A DNA stretch of 64,000 bases from Muscardinus avellanarius (GCA_963383645.1 OY726571.1:19765599-19829598), one strand, 5' to 3'. Shown: positions 13,555 to 25,619, numbered from the stretch's first letter. The notes: generated from the letters alone by a model not told the origin. Program-made: numbers and translations.

Positions 13555-13730
13555 CTCCAAGCCCTGTGCTAGGCATGTGCCCCAGTTCTTCCTGAACTCC
13601 ATGCCACTCTTTCAGGACTATGGAAATGTTCTCCTTTTTTTTGTAGTAAGAACCTGAGGCATGAAGACATGTGTAACATCCCAGGGTCACAGAATAAAGT
13701 TAGACATAGAAACCCAATTCATTTGCGCTT
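13555..13730 (-). repeat. MIR/L2-like relic
   Basis: 'ccctgtgctaggcatgtgcc', 'aacctgaggcatgaagac' and 'cccagggtcacagaataaag' appear in the order expected for an inverted MIR. Confidence 0.5.
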
Positions 13731-14597
13731 GTTCTACAAAGTGTAGTAGAGTCAGTCTTGGTATGTAGAAGTAGTAGAATATTTTTATGACAAACCTTTC
13801 CCACAGAAAGTCAAATTTAGGGGTGAATTACAGTAACGCTTTCAGGATAAACAGATTGTTCCTTTAGGAGCAGCATGAAAATTAGAATGTTATCTCTAGA
13901 TGTCTTAAAGAACCAGAATTAGTGCTAAAAATTAAACCACACACTGTAGTTCGAGCCTTTTGTTAAGATGAATATATTAAATTATTTTATCTGGCATGGT
14001 AGGGAAATTATAGTGTTCTATTTTAAGGAATAGTGTGAATATTCCAATTGAAATCTTATTAGGGCCACAATGAGCTGTAATAAACACAACTGGGAAATCA
14101 TAGAAGGGTGTTAGAAGGCATATTGTCATAAATTTAGATCTTTAATGTGGCTATTAATTTTTATCCTATCTTATGTCAGATATTAGTTTACTGAATTTTT
14201 ATATTAATTAAACATTTGCCTTAAATGTGTTGTTAAATGAGCATACAGACAGTTTTATTGTTGTTTTGTTAATAATTGTTAGTTGTTGTCCTAGGCATTT
14301 TTATTAAATTAATTTTGTAAATTATTTTAAACCCCTAATCTGTATATTGGTTTTTCTTTACATTTGCCCAAGTCCTAACTCATGTACAATCCTCACTGAA
14401 AATAACAGAAACTGTTTTCATTCATTATTATTTTATTGAATTATTTTTAAAAGTTAATTTAAAAAATAAATCTAGTTCATTAAGAAGATCACGACTTAAC
14501 ATAATTGCACAAAGCAACTTTTTGAAGGCAATGGATGGAAAACAGCAATTATATTTCCCAAGCCTCCAAATATTTCCTATTTCTTTCTTTTCTTTCT
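13731..14597. other. AT-rich intergenic stretch, nothing recognised
   Basis: Very AT-rich sequence with stops in all frames and no repeat family I can name. Confidence 0.6.
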
Positions 14598-14803
14598 ATT
14601 TTTCCGTCCTGGGGATTAAGCCCAGGGGCATTCTATCTCTGAGCTACACCCCAGTCCTACTTTTTATTCTTTACTTTGAAATAAGGTCTCACTAAATCAG
14701 GGAGGACCTCACTAAGCAGCTGAGGCTGGCCATGAACCTGCAATCTTCCTGTCTCAGGCTCCCAAGAACTGGGATTAGAAGTGTGGACCACCACACCTGG
14801 CTA
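14598..14803 (-). mobile_element. B1-ID SINE
   Basis: 'tcctggggattaagcccagg' through to 'gaccaccacacctggctaat'. Confidence 0.88.
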
Positions 14804-14860
14804 ATCGCCCCTATTTCTACTGGCTGCCGTTTGAACTAATTGTGTTGTTATAGTATCAGA

Positions 14861-15006
14861 TTCAGAGACAGGAGGATCGCGCAGGTTTGAAGCCAGCCTC
14901 GCTGGCTTAAGAGACCCTGTTTCCAAATAAAATATAAAATAGGTCTGGGAGTGTAGACGGAGGTAGAAGGGTTCCATTCCCAGTATCACCAAAAAAAAAA
15001 AGAAAA
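14861..15006 (+). mobile_element. B1-ID SINE, variant subfamily, 5' truncated
   Basis: Begins inside the head at 'cagagacaggaggatcgcgc'. It has the variant tail 'gtctgggagtgtagac' and 'ccagtatcaccaaaa', and the AAGCCAGC-CTC-GCTGGCTT hairpin (the outer 19 bases read through). Confidence 0.8.
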
Positions 15007-15044
15007 AGTGTTCACTTTGATTTTAAATATTTTGGTATCTTTTT

Positions 15045-15262
15045 TCCCCACTTTTTGTGGTACTAGGATTGAACCTAGGAACATTCTACCTTTGAGATAT
15101 ACTCCCAGGTCTATTTTAGTATTATTTTATCTCACTAAGATCTCAATAAGTTGTCAAAGGCCTTGCTAACTTGCTGAGGCTGGTCACAACCTGTGCTCCT
15201 CTGTCTCAGCCTCCCAAGTAGTGGGATTACAAGCTAGAGTCAGTGAGCCACCATGCCTGGCT
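15045..15262 (-). mobile_element. B1-ID SINE
   Basis: 'ggtactaggattgaacctag' to 'agccaccatgcctggctt', with small internal insertions in the head. Confidence 0.87.
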
Positions 15263-15439
15263 TCTTAGTATCTTTTATTTGGTGTTTATTTGGTATCTTT
15301 TATTTGCTATATTTTATGGTAAAATTAAATACCAAATTCTATTCAGCTGTATAAAAAATCCTTAAAATCATTCAAATTAATTTAATTATTCATATTGTAA
15401 GAATTTTTTAAAAAGAAACATTGCATTACACCCTTATTC

Positions 15440-15663
15440 ATTTATTTTTTTCCAGAATTGGGGATTGAATGCGTTCAACAGGGGCATTATACCTCCAGGC
15501 TACACCCCCAGCCCTATTTTTTTTTTTATTCTTTATTTTGAAATAGGGTCTCACTAAGTTGCAGAGGGCCTCACTAAATAGCTGAGGTTGGTTGTGAACC
15601 TGCAGTCTTCCTGTCTCAGCCTCGTAAGTACTGGGATTAGGAGAATGCAGCACCACCCCAGCT
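15440..15663 (-). mobile_element. B1-ID SINE
   Basis: ID module carries an extra 'tgcgttcaaca' insertion; head ends 'gcagcaccaccccagct'. Confidence 0.87.
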
Positions 15664-15908
15664 ATACTCTTATTTAGATTTCATAGAATGATAATGATGT
15701 GTGACATTAAAAATAATTTTTACTTAGGCAATTATCAAAATGTTTGAAAACTCTTATTTAGTGATAATGGGAATAAGACTAGCTGTTTAGAAAGCTTTTG
15801 ATACCACCTGTTAAATGTAGCAGAAAAGGAGGAAAACAAATAATAATCGTCTTCTAAAGATTTATAGTTGAATTATGTAATGCCTTCTGTTTTACAAGAA
15901 CAAACCTG

Positions 15909-16100
15909 CAGCTGGGTGTGGTGGCACATGCACGTAACCCAGTACTTAGGAGGATTGTAGGTTCATGGACAGTCTCTGCAACTCATAGCGTTTACTCGGC
16001 AACTTAGACCGTTTCAAAATAAAAATTAAAAATAGAGCTAGGGGTTTGTGGCTCAGAGGTAGAATGCCCTGGGTTTATTACCTAGTATTGAAAAAAAAAA
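15909..16100 (+). mobile_element. B1-ID SINE
   Basis: 'agctgggtgtggtggcacat' to 'gaatgccctgggtttattac' with a deletion in the head. Confidence 0.85.
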
Positions 16101-16534
16101 CCTTGTAAAACGAGCCTACCAAATAGAAAAAGAATGAATGAATGAATTGAAGTTTTAAATGCTTCAATGCAGAGTAAATGGTCACCAACGAATATTTAGC
16201 TTTTGGTGTTTTAGTGATGTTGTCGTAACATTTAGAAATGTTGTCATTTGTTTAAGAGACAAGAAGTGGAAAAGCTAGCTCTGAACTGTGCAGAAGAGCA
16301 TCGTTAGGTTCCAAGAGTTCCTTCACATCTGCTTTCCTCACCACTGGATCTTCCTCCTGTTCATTCTTCTGGTATACTGAGCTTGAGTTCATGCCCATTA
16401 TGTGACTGTAGTTTCAGCCATGGTATCCTGCTTCAGAGACCAACCTGAGAAGATTCCAAAACAAATGGAGAGCCCCAAGCACATCTCACTCTACATAACC
16501 TCTCTCTCCCCCAGTATTTTAAAGAAAAACAGAC

Positions 16535-16878
16535 CAGGCTGATTGCAGGTTAGAAGCCAGTCTCAGCAACCTTAGCAAGACCTTGTTTCAAAATAAAAAT
16601 TAAAAAGCTGCATGCCTTTAGTCTTATTAATTGGGAAGCTGAGACAGGAGGATCCTAATATAGAGAGATTCTCAGAAACCTACTGAGACCCTATTTGAAA
16701 ACAAAGAATAGCTGGGCGTGGTGGCACACCCTTTTAATACCAGCATTTGGGAGGAGCGCAGTTTGCAGGCAGCTTCAGCTACTAATTGGGGAGGCCCTTT
16801 GCAACTCTGTTTTAAAATAAGAATTAAAAAAAAAATAGGGCTGGGGGCATAGCTCAGAGAAAAAAAAAAGAAATTCCC

Positions 16879-16930
<52 letters not shown>
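16535..16930 (+). mobile_element. Cluster of partial B1-type SINE pieces ending in (CA)n
   Basis: Three head-derived pieces follow one another: 16535-16606 ('gattgcaggttagaagccag'), 16607-16707 ('aagctgagacaggaggatcc') and 16708-16883 ('agctgggcgtggtggcacac'). The last ends in a broken ID module and a (CA)n tract at 16884-16930. This looks like repeated insertion into linker/tail sequence. Confidence 0.75.
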
Positions 16931-16933
<3 letters not shown>

Positions 16934-17036
16934 GAAACTTCTTTTATTGAGTAATAACAAATTAAGAATGGGCAATTTTATATTTTTCGGAAATCTCAAT
17001 TTTAATATTTTCTTGAAAAGCAATTATAGAAATTCA

Positions 17037-17045
17037 TTTATTTGT

Positions 17046-17077
<32 letters not shown>

Positions 17078-17265
17078 TTTTTTGGTGATACTGGGGTTCC
17101 TGGAAGCCCTTCTACCTCCGGGTTACACTCCCAGACCTATTTTTATACTTTTTATTTGGAAACAGGGTCTCTTAAGCCAGCCCGGCTGGCTTCGAACCTG
17201 CGCGATCCTCCTGTCTCCTCCTCCCAAGCGCAGGGATTACAAGCGTGCGCCACCACGCCCGGCTA
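17037..17265 (-). mobile_element. B1-ID SINE, variant subfamily, with (TTTA)n tail
   Basis: Tail tract (TTTA)n at 17037-17077, then 'actggggttcctggaagccc' and 'ttacactcccagacctattt', ending 'gcgtgcgccaccacgcccgg'. The hairpin AAGCCAGC-CCG-GCTGGCTT is intact. High CpG retention suggests a young copy. Confidence 0.92.
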
Positions 17266-17754
17266 GAAATTTAAAGACAATAATTTTCAACCAAAATGTA
17301 AATGTGAATCTATCTTTCCTCATAATATTTTTATGCTAGAATCAGCATCTCTCAAAAATGATAGCAGCTACCAATATGATAGTATTGATAAAGTTGAGAC
17401 ATTGTAAGGGATTTATTTTGAGGAATACCATTAAGATTTTTTAATAGAAAATTATCCAAAAGAATAAATAAAGTAAAATTATTATAAATGATAAGGCTTA
17501 CATAAGCCTACTCTAAAAATATTTAGTAGACTTTTTTTGGAGACTATAATTAAAACTTGAAGTCAATTTCAGAAAATTTTTCCATAGGGATGTAATAAGT
17601 ATATTAAAAGTCCTTTCTATATACTATTGCCTATCTATTAGTTGTGTTTGAATTTCCTGTGGCTAAAGGGTCCCTCAGAAGTTGTGTCATTGTCAAAACA
17701 AAAGATCTAGTATTTTTATGTATTTTATTTACTCATTTTTTCCATTTATCTATT

Positions 17755-17920
17755 TGTTGAACAAACATTTCTTTAAAGCCCATCAATATGTGAAATAATA
17801 TGCAAAACACTATGAATTTAATGTAAAAAGAAGGAAACAAAATCACCATTTTTGCCTCTTATAAAACTGAAATTCTAGTTGGAGAGACAAGAATTGATTA
17901 AACACAATCCCCCAGAGTCA
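17755..17920 (+). repeat. L2/MIR-class relic
   Basis: 'tgttgaacaaacatttcttt', 'aaaacactatgaatttaatg', 'taaaactgaaattctagttg' and 'gagagacaagaattgatta' follow the order of the common LINE2-type 'tattgagcacc ... gagcttacattctagtg' sequence. Confidence 0.5.
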
Positions 17921-18044
17921 AATTGCAATAATTAAACATCTATATCTATTTGGGGGACTTTAAAGAAAAATAGTATGGTTTGTATTTTGTGATAGAAGGT
18001 CACATAAGTTTTCTTTCCTAATCTTATTTTTTTATTTTTTTATT

Positions 18045-18236
18045 TTTTTAGTGGTACTGGGGTTCCTGGAAGCCCTTCTACCTCTGGGCTACACTCCAAG
18101 ACCTATTTTTATACTTTTTTAAAATTTGGAAACAGCGTCTCTTAAGCCAGTGCGGCTGGTTTGGAACCTGCCAGATCGTCCTGTCTCCGCCTCCCAAACC
18201 TGGGGATTACCAGCGTGCACCTCCACGCCCCACTTC
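18045..18236 (-). mobile_element. B1-ID SINE, variant subfamily
   Basis: 'ggtactggggttcctggaag' and 'ctacactccaagacctattt' to 'gcacctccacgccccact'. Hairpin partly decayed (AAGCCAGTGCGGCTGGTTT). Confidence 0.9.
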
Positions 18237-18630
18237 TTTCCTAATCTTGATTTTGTCTTTGTGCATAGTAATGCATTGAGCTATTCCATTGTCCTATAAA
18301 AACACTAAATTATGTTTGCTTTAATTCTTTGTATTTTCACTCTAACATGTAAATTGCTCGTTTTCAAGATGAGCAATACAGGCATTGTGTAAACAATGTA
18401 ATTCACAAATAACACACCTAATCTCGGTCCAGTGTTGACTGATAAAATGTAGTTCTTATGAAGGATGCTTATTGAAAATCTTGAAACCCATTTTCCTCTG
18501 ATCGATTCTGTCTGGTGGAAAACAGAAGCTCTTCAAATGTAGTTGTGATGTAGGACAGAAATGCTTCCGCATCTCACTATTTGCTTCTCTTCCCAATAAA
18601 TCATTTTTATTTCATTTTTTAACTTATTTT

Positions 18631-18702
18631 TGCAGTCCTGGGGCATAAACCCAAGCTTTGTGCATGCCAGGCAAGATCTCTATCCCCAGTCCCAAGTGAT
18701 TT
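18631..18702 (-). mobile_element. ID monomer
   Basis: 'tcctggggcataaacccaag' and 'gtgcatgccaggcaagatct' then 'atccccagtccc', an inverted free ID unit. Confidence 0.65.
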
Positions 18703-19011
18703 TTCAAGTGTCAGGAAAGGCCATGGGTTTCCCAGCTCTAAAGAGCATGCGCATATATCCTGGAAGGCCACATGCCCTGCCTACAGTCTGGGCAGCATTA
18801 TTCCATGAATAATAACGAATAGATTGTGACACCACAAAATTCAGAAAATGTTCAGGTAAGAGCTCTCCAAAACCAGCAGAATTAGTCTTGAAGAACGTTG
18901 AATGCTAATACAATCATCTGTTGAGAAAGGAGAAAGTATATTGGAATGATTCAGGTAACAGAAAGTAGACATCACATTAAATGGTAGAGACTTTATTGAA
19001 ATCATGTGTAG

Positions 19012-19214
19012 GTTTTTTTTTTTAACTGATAATTGAACCCAGGGATATTTTACTCCAAGCTATAGTCTCAGCTCTATTTTACTTTTTACTCTGAAGCAGG
19101 ATCTCACTAGGTTGTTCAGGGTCTTCCTAAATTGTTCAGGCTGGCCTTAAACCTCTAATCCTTCTGCCTCAACATCCCAAGTAATGAGATTACAGGTGTA
19201 CACCTTCTTGGTTA
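19012..19214 (-). mobile_element. B1-ID SINE, diverged
   Basis: T-run then 'aattgaacccagggatattt' to 'gattacaggtgtacacctt'. Confidence 0.82.
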
Positions 19215-19952
19215 GGTTTTTAAAAAGAATAAATTGAACGCATCAAAATATATAGCCATAGTAACTGAAATAAAAATTTAATTTAGATGCAGCTGATGAA
19301 ATAATTTGTGAACTGGTAGAACACAAGAATTAGAGAACACAGCAGAAAGACAAATAAATCAGATGGAGTATTTAAGAAATGTTGAATAGAATACGGATAT
19401 TTCTTATGTATTTTTAGGAGTTGTAGAAGGGGAGAATATAGATACTAGAGGGAAATGAAATATTTACTATAAATATCTAGAGTGCTCTAGAATTTTTGGA
19501 AGATGTGTGTTCTCACATTCAGGAGGCACAATAAATTCTTTAACAAAATAAATAAATTCAAAACGAGTTATACTACTAAAAATGATCAATACATAGTTAG
19601 AAATCTTAACAGCAATAACAGAAAAAGATTACTTAGTAGGAATTACCTTTAGAAATATATTAGGTTTTATGGCATTAAAATATACCGAAATTAGGTACTC
19701 AAAATATTAACAGGAAATATTTATCAACACAAACTTTAATACTGTACTAAACTACTATTTACAAACAGGAACTAAATAAGAGCAATTTCAAATTAGTAAA
19801 AACTAAGAATTTAGTGCTAACAGAGTTTTATTGAAAAACAACAGGATTTTCTTCTATATGAAAAACGAAATCAGAAATGAGTGATATGTGAGAATGATTG
19901 GTCATCATTCTCAAAGAAATATTGATTATAAGTCAATTTAAGATATACCACA
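19215..19952. other. AT-rich intergenic stretch, nothing recognised
   Basis: No repeat family, splice-bounded exon or extended open frame recognised. Confidence 0.55.
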
Positions 19953-20150
19953 GACATGAGCGGTGGCACATACTTGTAGTCCCAGCATTTGGGAGGCTGA
20001 GACAGGAGAACTGTTGTTCGTGGCCAGCCTCAGCTACTTAGTGAAGCCCTTTTGCAACTCAGTGAGACCCTGTTTCAAAATAAAGAATAAAAAAAATAGG
20101 GCAGGGGGTGTTGTAGCTAGGTTCCATCCCCATTACTGCAATAATAAAAA
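19953..20150 (+). mobile_element. B1-ID SINE
   Basis: 'gacatgagcggtggcacata' to 'tagctaggttccatccccat', with the central ID part deleted. Confidence 0.85.
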
Positions 20151-20408
20151 GATATACTACTATTACAAGATCATATTAATTACTAATGTGGAGATAAATT
20201 AAAATAAAAAGTATACATACAATAACACATTCCACCAGACAGGTTAAATTGAAGTTGAATCCTGAGGTCTGCATAGGGATTAAGAGGACTAACTTTGTTT
20301 TGTTAAATGAACAAGATAAAACAATAAAGATAAACACAGGGATAAAGGTAAGATTTTTAACTTCTAAGCCAATACAGAGAGAATTGTAATTTAAAAATAA
20401 TAAATATT

Positions 20409-20625
20409 AGCCAGGCCGAGTTGCACACAGATGGAATCCCAGTACTTGGGAAGCTGAGACAGGAGGATCACAGGTTCGAAACCAGCTGGAGCGACTTAGT
20501 GAGGCCCTTAGCAGCTTAAGAAAATTCTATTTCCAAATGAACATAAAATAATTTTAGGGGTGTAGCTTGGAGGTAAAATGCTCCTGGGTTCAATCTCCAG
20601 CACCATAAATAAATAAATACATGAA
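20409..20625 (+). mobile_element. B1-ID SINE
   Basis: 'gccaggccgagttgcacaca' to 'ctgggttcaatctccagcac' with an (AAAT)n tail. Confidence 0.88.
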
Positions 20626-20724
20626 TATTAAGAATAGCACATAAAGAGGAAAAAATAGGAAAAAGAATAGAAATCATGAAATAAGATGGTAAAAGGAGCA
20701 ATATATATACATATACATATTTAA

Positions 20725-20727
<3 letters not shown>

Positions 20728-20770
<43 letters not shown>
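20728..20770 (+). repeat. (TA)n microsatellite
   Basis: About 21 AT units, with diverged AT/AC repeats on the left from 20699. Confidence 0.97.
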
Positions 20771-20773
<3 letters not shown>

Positions 20774-21189
20774 GTTTAAAACACACTTGCAAAGCATTTG
20801 TCTAAATGCCTAGCAGTATATTTAATTTTCACAGACATGAATTAAATTTTGTTGTTTCCATTTTATTGAGATAAATCAAATTCACTTGTTATTACAATAA
20901 ATAAAAGTGCACTGAAATGATCAATTTAAGAAAAGACAAATTTAGATTTGATTAAAATTCATCTATCAGCTTTTAGAAGAGATGCTTATAAGACATAGTA
21001 TCAGAATAGCTGGTAAATAAAACAAAAAAACCCAAAAAACTCATGCCTGGCAAAGTTCAGCATTTCTATAGTAATATTAATGGAATTTTTAAGTTATAAA
21101 AGATCATTTGGGATAAAATGAGTGACTCTAATGAGAAAAAATAATACATCAGAAACTTTATTTTTTAATTAATTAATTAATTATTATTA

Positions 21190-21375
21190 TTATTTTTTTT
21201 GGCGGTACTGGGGATGGAACCCAGGGGCCTTCTACCTCCGGGCTACACTCCCAGGCCTATTTTATATTTTATTTGGAAACAGCGTCTCTTAAGCCAGCTG
21301 AGGCTGGCTTCGAACCTGTGCAATCCTCCTGTCTCAGTCTCCCAAGCTTGGGGATTACAAGCATCACGCCCAGCT
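21190..21375 (-). mobile_element. B1-ID SINE, intermediate between common and variant forms
   Basis: The ID end is of the common type ('ggtactggggatggaaccca') but 'ccttctacctccgggctaca' and 'cttaagccagctgaggctgg' are of the variant type. Hairpin AAGCCAGC-TGAG-GCTGGCTT (adjacent arms share bases) is preserved. Confidence 0.88.
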
Positions 21376-21424
21376 CTACACCAGAAACTTTAAAACATAA
21401 AATTTAGGTGAATATCAAACACAG

Positions 21425-21640
21425 AGCCTCAACATGAGGGAAATTTCCTAATGTACATGATGTACATTCACAAACATATCAAAGTCAATCACTAGCCAAA
21501 CATGAGAAGGAGGGAGGGGAGGGAATGGGGTGGAAATTGGGGAAGGGCTAATTGGGTGATGTGCGCATATATGCCTCTACCATCATGTACTCCATTAAGA
21601 TGTGTGACTATAATGCACCGATAAAATTTTTTAAAAGTAT
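21425..21640 (+). mobile_element. L1 3' end, 5' truncated
   Basis: Contains 'cctaatgtacatgatgtaca', 'caaacatgagaaggaggga', 'tgggtgatgtgcgcatatat' and 'gactataatgcaccgataaa'. The same series occurs at 42840-43020 directly after an L1 ORF2 end, which identifies it as L1 3' UTR. Confidence 0.85.
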
Positions 21641-22257
21641 ATGATTATAAAAATCATAAAAAGTAACTCATGATACTAAGTGAAGATATTAAGATCTCAG
21701 CAATAAACATTAAGGTTTATGACACATGCCATGGATTCACCTGACAAATGATTAGATTATATAAAGAAAACTTCAAATTCAGTAAGATAGAATCTACCCA
21801 GTAGATCAGGAGTTGAAAACGATCCCTTGTGAGCCAAATCCAGTTCACTGTGGATTGTATACAATTCACAAGCTAAGAATGAACTGAGAAAAGACCGCTA
21901 TTCTTTGTGTAAGGACCATTAAAAAGTCGAAGACATTGCCTATCGGCTCATGAATCCTAAAATATTAGTTAGTCCTTCACAGAAAAAGATAACCAATCCA
22001 TGTAATAGATACATATGCAAAGAATATTTATAGGAAAAAAAAGCAAAAAAAAAGTACAGGCAGACAGAAAGAACATCAGAATGACCAATAAACCAATAAA
22101 CACATTTACAGAATTTTTGATATTGATGTTATTTGGAAAATTCATTTTTTTTAAATGAGAAACTCATATCCGTGTCAGATAGGAACTCTTGCACAGTTTT
22201 GGCAGGCATGTAATTTAGTACAAATATTTTGAATACATCCTTGACCATCAGTAATAC
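21641..22257. other. AT-rich intergenic stretch, nothing recognised
   Basis: No element recognised. A short possible polyadenylated tail is seen near 22035-22055 but with no source. Confidence 0.5.
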
Positions 22258-22545
22258 TTAAAGATGTTCTTTTCCACTGTCAAAAATTTCTTGGTCTAGA
22301 AAGCTTCTTGTCTTTTTGTTTGGTTTTAAAGAAGCCACCTGAGCTGTCCACTCTGGGCTCCCTGAGACTGTGCGGGCTGCTGAAGCCTGCCAAGAGGAGC
22401 ACACCACACCTGGAAGGTGGTTCTTGCTCAGCAGCGTCTCCCAGCGCTCTGCCATGATGAAGCCGCACATCAGGACAGCAAGAGACGAGTGCGCTAAGGG
22501 TCCAGCTCCATTTCCCACAAAAGGCAATGGAAAACACATTAGAAA
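22258..22545 (-). other. GC-richer open segment of unknown origin
   Basis: A local rise in GC (about 22330-22510) coincides with two overlapping open frames of 93 and 85 codons on the minus strand in different frames. One reads VGNGAGPLAHSSLAVLMCG with FIMAERWETLLSKN after it. I do not recognise a parent gene, and there is no splice pattern or A-tail that I can define. It may be a retrocopy fragment or simply a conserved non-coding piece. Confidence 0.3.
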
Positions 22546-22682
22546 CTGAGACAGTAAATAGATAACTGGAGCATTTCTAAAGACATAAAAACGAGAAATA
22601 CAAATTTGTACTCTGGAGCATATTCTATGACTTTTAATTTTTTTTTACAAAAAAAAGTCCACAATCAAAGTTAGATATTTGA

Positions 22683-22877
22683 GATGGATGTGGGGGCGCA
22701 TGCCTGCAATCTCAGTCCTTGGGAAGCTGAGAAAGGAGGATAGCAGGTTCAAGACCATACTCAGCAATTCAGCAAGACCTTGCTTGTTAACAAAACAACA
22801 AATACAAAACGGCTGGGATTATAGCTCTCAGGTAGAATGCCCTGGATTCAATCTCTAGTACCAAAAAAAAAAAAAAA
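22683..22877 (+). mobile_element. B1-ID SINE
   Basis: 'gatgtgggggcgcatgcctg' to 'cctggattcaatctctagta' plus A15. Confidence 0.88.
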
Positions 22878-23056
22878 GAGTGAAATATCTGACCATATAA
22901 GAAAATGAAAAATACCATAAGTTATGCAAAAATAAAATTCCCAGCGAGAAAAGATGATTTCTTTTTTTTTTAATAGCTTCCCCCACCTCATAGCTTCCTT
23001 AAAATGTGACTTAAAAAAAAAAAAAAAAAAAAAAAAACACTTGCTTTCAAGGGTTC

Positions 23057-23176
23057 TTTTTTTGGGGTGGGGGGACAGGGTATCTCTGAGTATCCAGGCT
23101 GGATACTATTCACTATCGTCCTGCCTCAGGATCTGAGTAGCTGGAACTACAAGTTTGAGCTATCATATTCAGCTTC
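23057..23176 (-). mobile_element. B1 monomer (7SL-derived SINE)
   Basis: 'gggacagggtatctctgagt' 'atccaggctggatactattc' and 'gtcctgcctcaggatctgag' 'tagctggaactacaagt' match an inverted B1/Alu-like monomer with no ID module. Confidence 0.75.
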
Positions 23177-23249
23177 AAGGGATTTTTAAATGAGATATCA
23201 TAACTGATATGTATCTTGGTAGATTTTTTATTTAGAGACTGAAATAGCC

Positions 23250-23350
23250 TTTTGAAATAAGTAGTATTATTTTAATTTTATAGATGGGCATCTTGAATAT
23301 AAAATAGGCAACTGTTCCAAGATTACATAGTGTTTGTGACAGAGAGTCCA
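23250..23350 (-). repeat. MIR-like relic
   Basis: 'agtagtattattttaatttt', 'atagatgggcatcttgaata' and 'caagattacatagtgtttg' fit an inverted MIR core. Confidence 0.5.
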
Positions 23351-23400
23351 TCTAAAGAGGAACAGATATATATTTCATTTCAAATTTAAAAAGTTATAAA

Positions 23401-23604
23401 AGCTGGGCGTGGTGGCACACACTTGTAATCCCAAAATTCAGGAGGCTGAGACCTGAGGATCGTGGTTCACGGACAGCCTCAGTTACTTAGTGAGGCCCTT
23501 CACAACACAGTGAGACCCTGTTTCAAAAATTAAAAAAATGACTAAAAATGGGGCTGGGGATGTAGCTTGGAGGTACAATGCCCTTGGGTTCCATTCTCGG
23601 TACT

Positions 23605-23642
<38 letters not shown>
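23401..23642 (+). mobile_element. B1-ID SINE with long A-tail
   Basis: 'agctgggcgtggtggcacac' to 'gggttccattctcggtactg' then a 35-base uninterrupted A-run (23607-23642), suggesting a recent copy. Confidence 0.92.
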
Positions 23643-23644
<2 letters not shown>

Positions 23645-24161
23645 AAGAAAGAAAAAGGTTAGGATAAATTTAGATTCAGATTTTTCTCGTTGTAATGTGA
23701 TTTTGCATGATATTATGTAGAAAAATGAGTCTCTGAAGCAAGGAAAAGCCACTGACTTTTCCGTGAAGAACATAATTTTTTACAATTTAATTGAATTTGT
23801 GAATTTGGTTGGTTTTTATTTGGAGTTACGATGGAGTAGCTTGCTAGAAACTAACATACTCCACCAAAATCGAACAAAGAAGTAGAATAACATTTTTGAA
23901 AAGAAAAAAACTTTTTTTTTAAGATGTCTCAGAGCAACAGGGGAGCCGGGACTTGAGGGGTCAAGTGTGCAGAGGAAGAGACCCGTTAAGAATGAACCCA
24001 CAGTCAAGGTTCCACACTCCTAGGATCTGTGTGCTCCTGAGGCAGGGTGCAAAGTGAGTTAACTTGACCCTTTTAATCTTTGCCAAACTGTACTTGACTG
24101 ACTATAGGACAATCAGGAATTTTGGAAAAGAAATTTTTTTTTTTAGGAAATTACTAGAAAC

Positions 24162-24348
24162 TCAGCTGGAGGTGGTGGCTCACTCCTATAATAATCCAAG
24201 TTCTTGGGAGACTGAGACAGAAGGATCACAGGTTCAAGGACAGCCTCTGCAACATAGGGAGACCCCCCAAAAAATGAAAAAAAAAGGGTGGGAGTATAGC
24301 TTGGAGATAGAATACCTGTGGAGTCAATCCCCAATAACACATACACAC

Positions 24349-24390
<42 letters not shown>
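24162..24390 (+). mobile_element. B1-ID SINE with (CA)n tail
   Basis: 'cagctggaggtggtggctca' to 'gagtcaatccccaataacac'. The tail has become (CA)n at 24347-24390. Confidence 0.85.
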
Positions 24391-24394
24391 ACAC

Positions 24395-25430
24395 AAAACC
24401 TCATAGAAATGTGCATCCTAAAGATACTGTTGCATGTTAGAGGCAAAGTGACAACAAACAAGAAGTTAAAAAATAAAATAAGAATAAATGGTAGATAAAA
24501 ACTTGTAATTATCAGTGTAAGATGATTGGCAATAGAGTTACTGTTTTAGTCGCATCGGGTACTTATATTGTAGATGCTGAAAATTCAAATAGAAATTCAG
24601 AATCATTCCTAGTTTTAGCTTTTAAAACGATTGTCCTAGCTTCAAAGAAAGAGCATTACAAAATTGGTAATTTCATAGATCATTCTTTTTTCCCCTCCCA
24701 CATATTTTTCTGTCTTGTTGATTTTTAAGGAGATCAAGATTGTACTTAATAAAATAAAGAAAATTATTCCAAATCTCACAAATTATGAAGCATCTCTGTT
24801 AGCCCATTATCCATGAAGAATTAAGATAATACACACTTTATGTGGTAGTTCCCTTCAAGGAACTCTGGAGAGGAGCAAAATGAATCAATTTAGAACTATA
24901 TTATGCCGCAAATGTGTAGACTTTGTTATGAGATAATGTGCTTTTAAAAGCACTGTAGTAGAGGTTTTGAAAATTATACTGGGTGTACTTCTCTGTGTGC
25001 CACCAAATTACATGCTGAGTACATTTAGTCTTATCCTGACATTTTTTTCTGTACAAATTTTTGAGATTCTTGGAAGCAGGTAGATTTTTTTGTGTGTGTA
25101 CTTACACAGAACTGCACAATAAAAGCCTTTAAATATATACTGGTTAAATTAAATTGAGTTGTAATACTAAATTATATTAAGTTGAAGTAAGCTGGTGAAT
25201 TAAAAATTATCTTTCTAAAAAATTCCTCCTATTTAGTATTCGTCACATTGAGATCTGGACTATTTTCTGAGAGCCATTTATATGACACGAATAAACAGTA
25301 TAACTAGTATAAGAAGGGACTTTTCATTTATAATAATCAAAATAGAAGGTATTTTTATCTTCATAAACATGTTTAGTTATATTACAGAGCCATAAAATCA
25401 CTTTTTTAAAAAAATAAAAAGGCACTTCTC
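24395..25430. other. AT-rich intergenic stretch
   Basis: Mostly unassigned. A weak L2-like end may be present at 25060-25160 ('cttggaagcaggtagatttt' then 'gcacaataaaagcctttaaa'). Confidence 0.45.
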
Positions 25431-25431
25431 T

Positions 25432-25604
25432 CTAGGGGTGGCAATGCACATTTGTAATCTCAGCTACTCAAGAAGCTGGAAGATCAAGGCCAGCCTGGGA
25501 AATTTAGTATGACATTGTCTCAAAATAAAAAAATTAAAAAATAAAGAAGAAGGGTTAGGAAGAGAGAGCACTTTGGTTGAATCCTCAGTATAATAAAAAA
25601 AGAA
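25432..25604 (+). mobile_element. B1-ID SINE, diverged
   Basis: 'aggggtggcaatgcacattt' to 'ggttgaatcctcagtataat', shortened in the head. Confidence 0.75.
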
Positions 25605-25619
25605 GGGGGCTAGGACACC

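Noticed and set aside
13205..13657. 150-codon plus-strand frame just after TLL1
   Set aside because: It starts at the candidate poly(A) signal and runs into a MIR-like relic; no domain or homology recognised.
13693..13698. AATAAA as the TLL1 poly(A) signal
   Set aside because: It sits in a MIR-like relic about 470 bp after a better-placed AATAAA, so it is kept only as an alternative.
16932..17339. 135-codon frame on the + strand
   Set aside because: Mostly the inverted variant SINE and its (TTTA)n tail; similar SINE-derived frames occur across the window.
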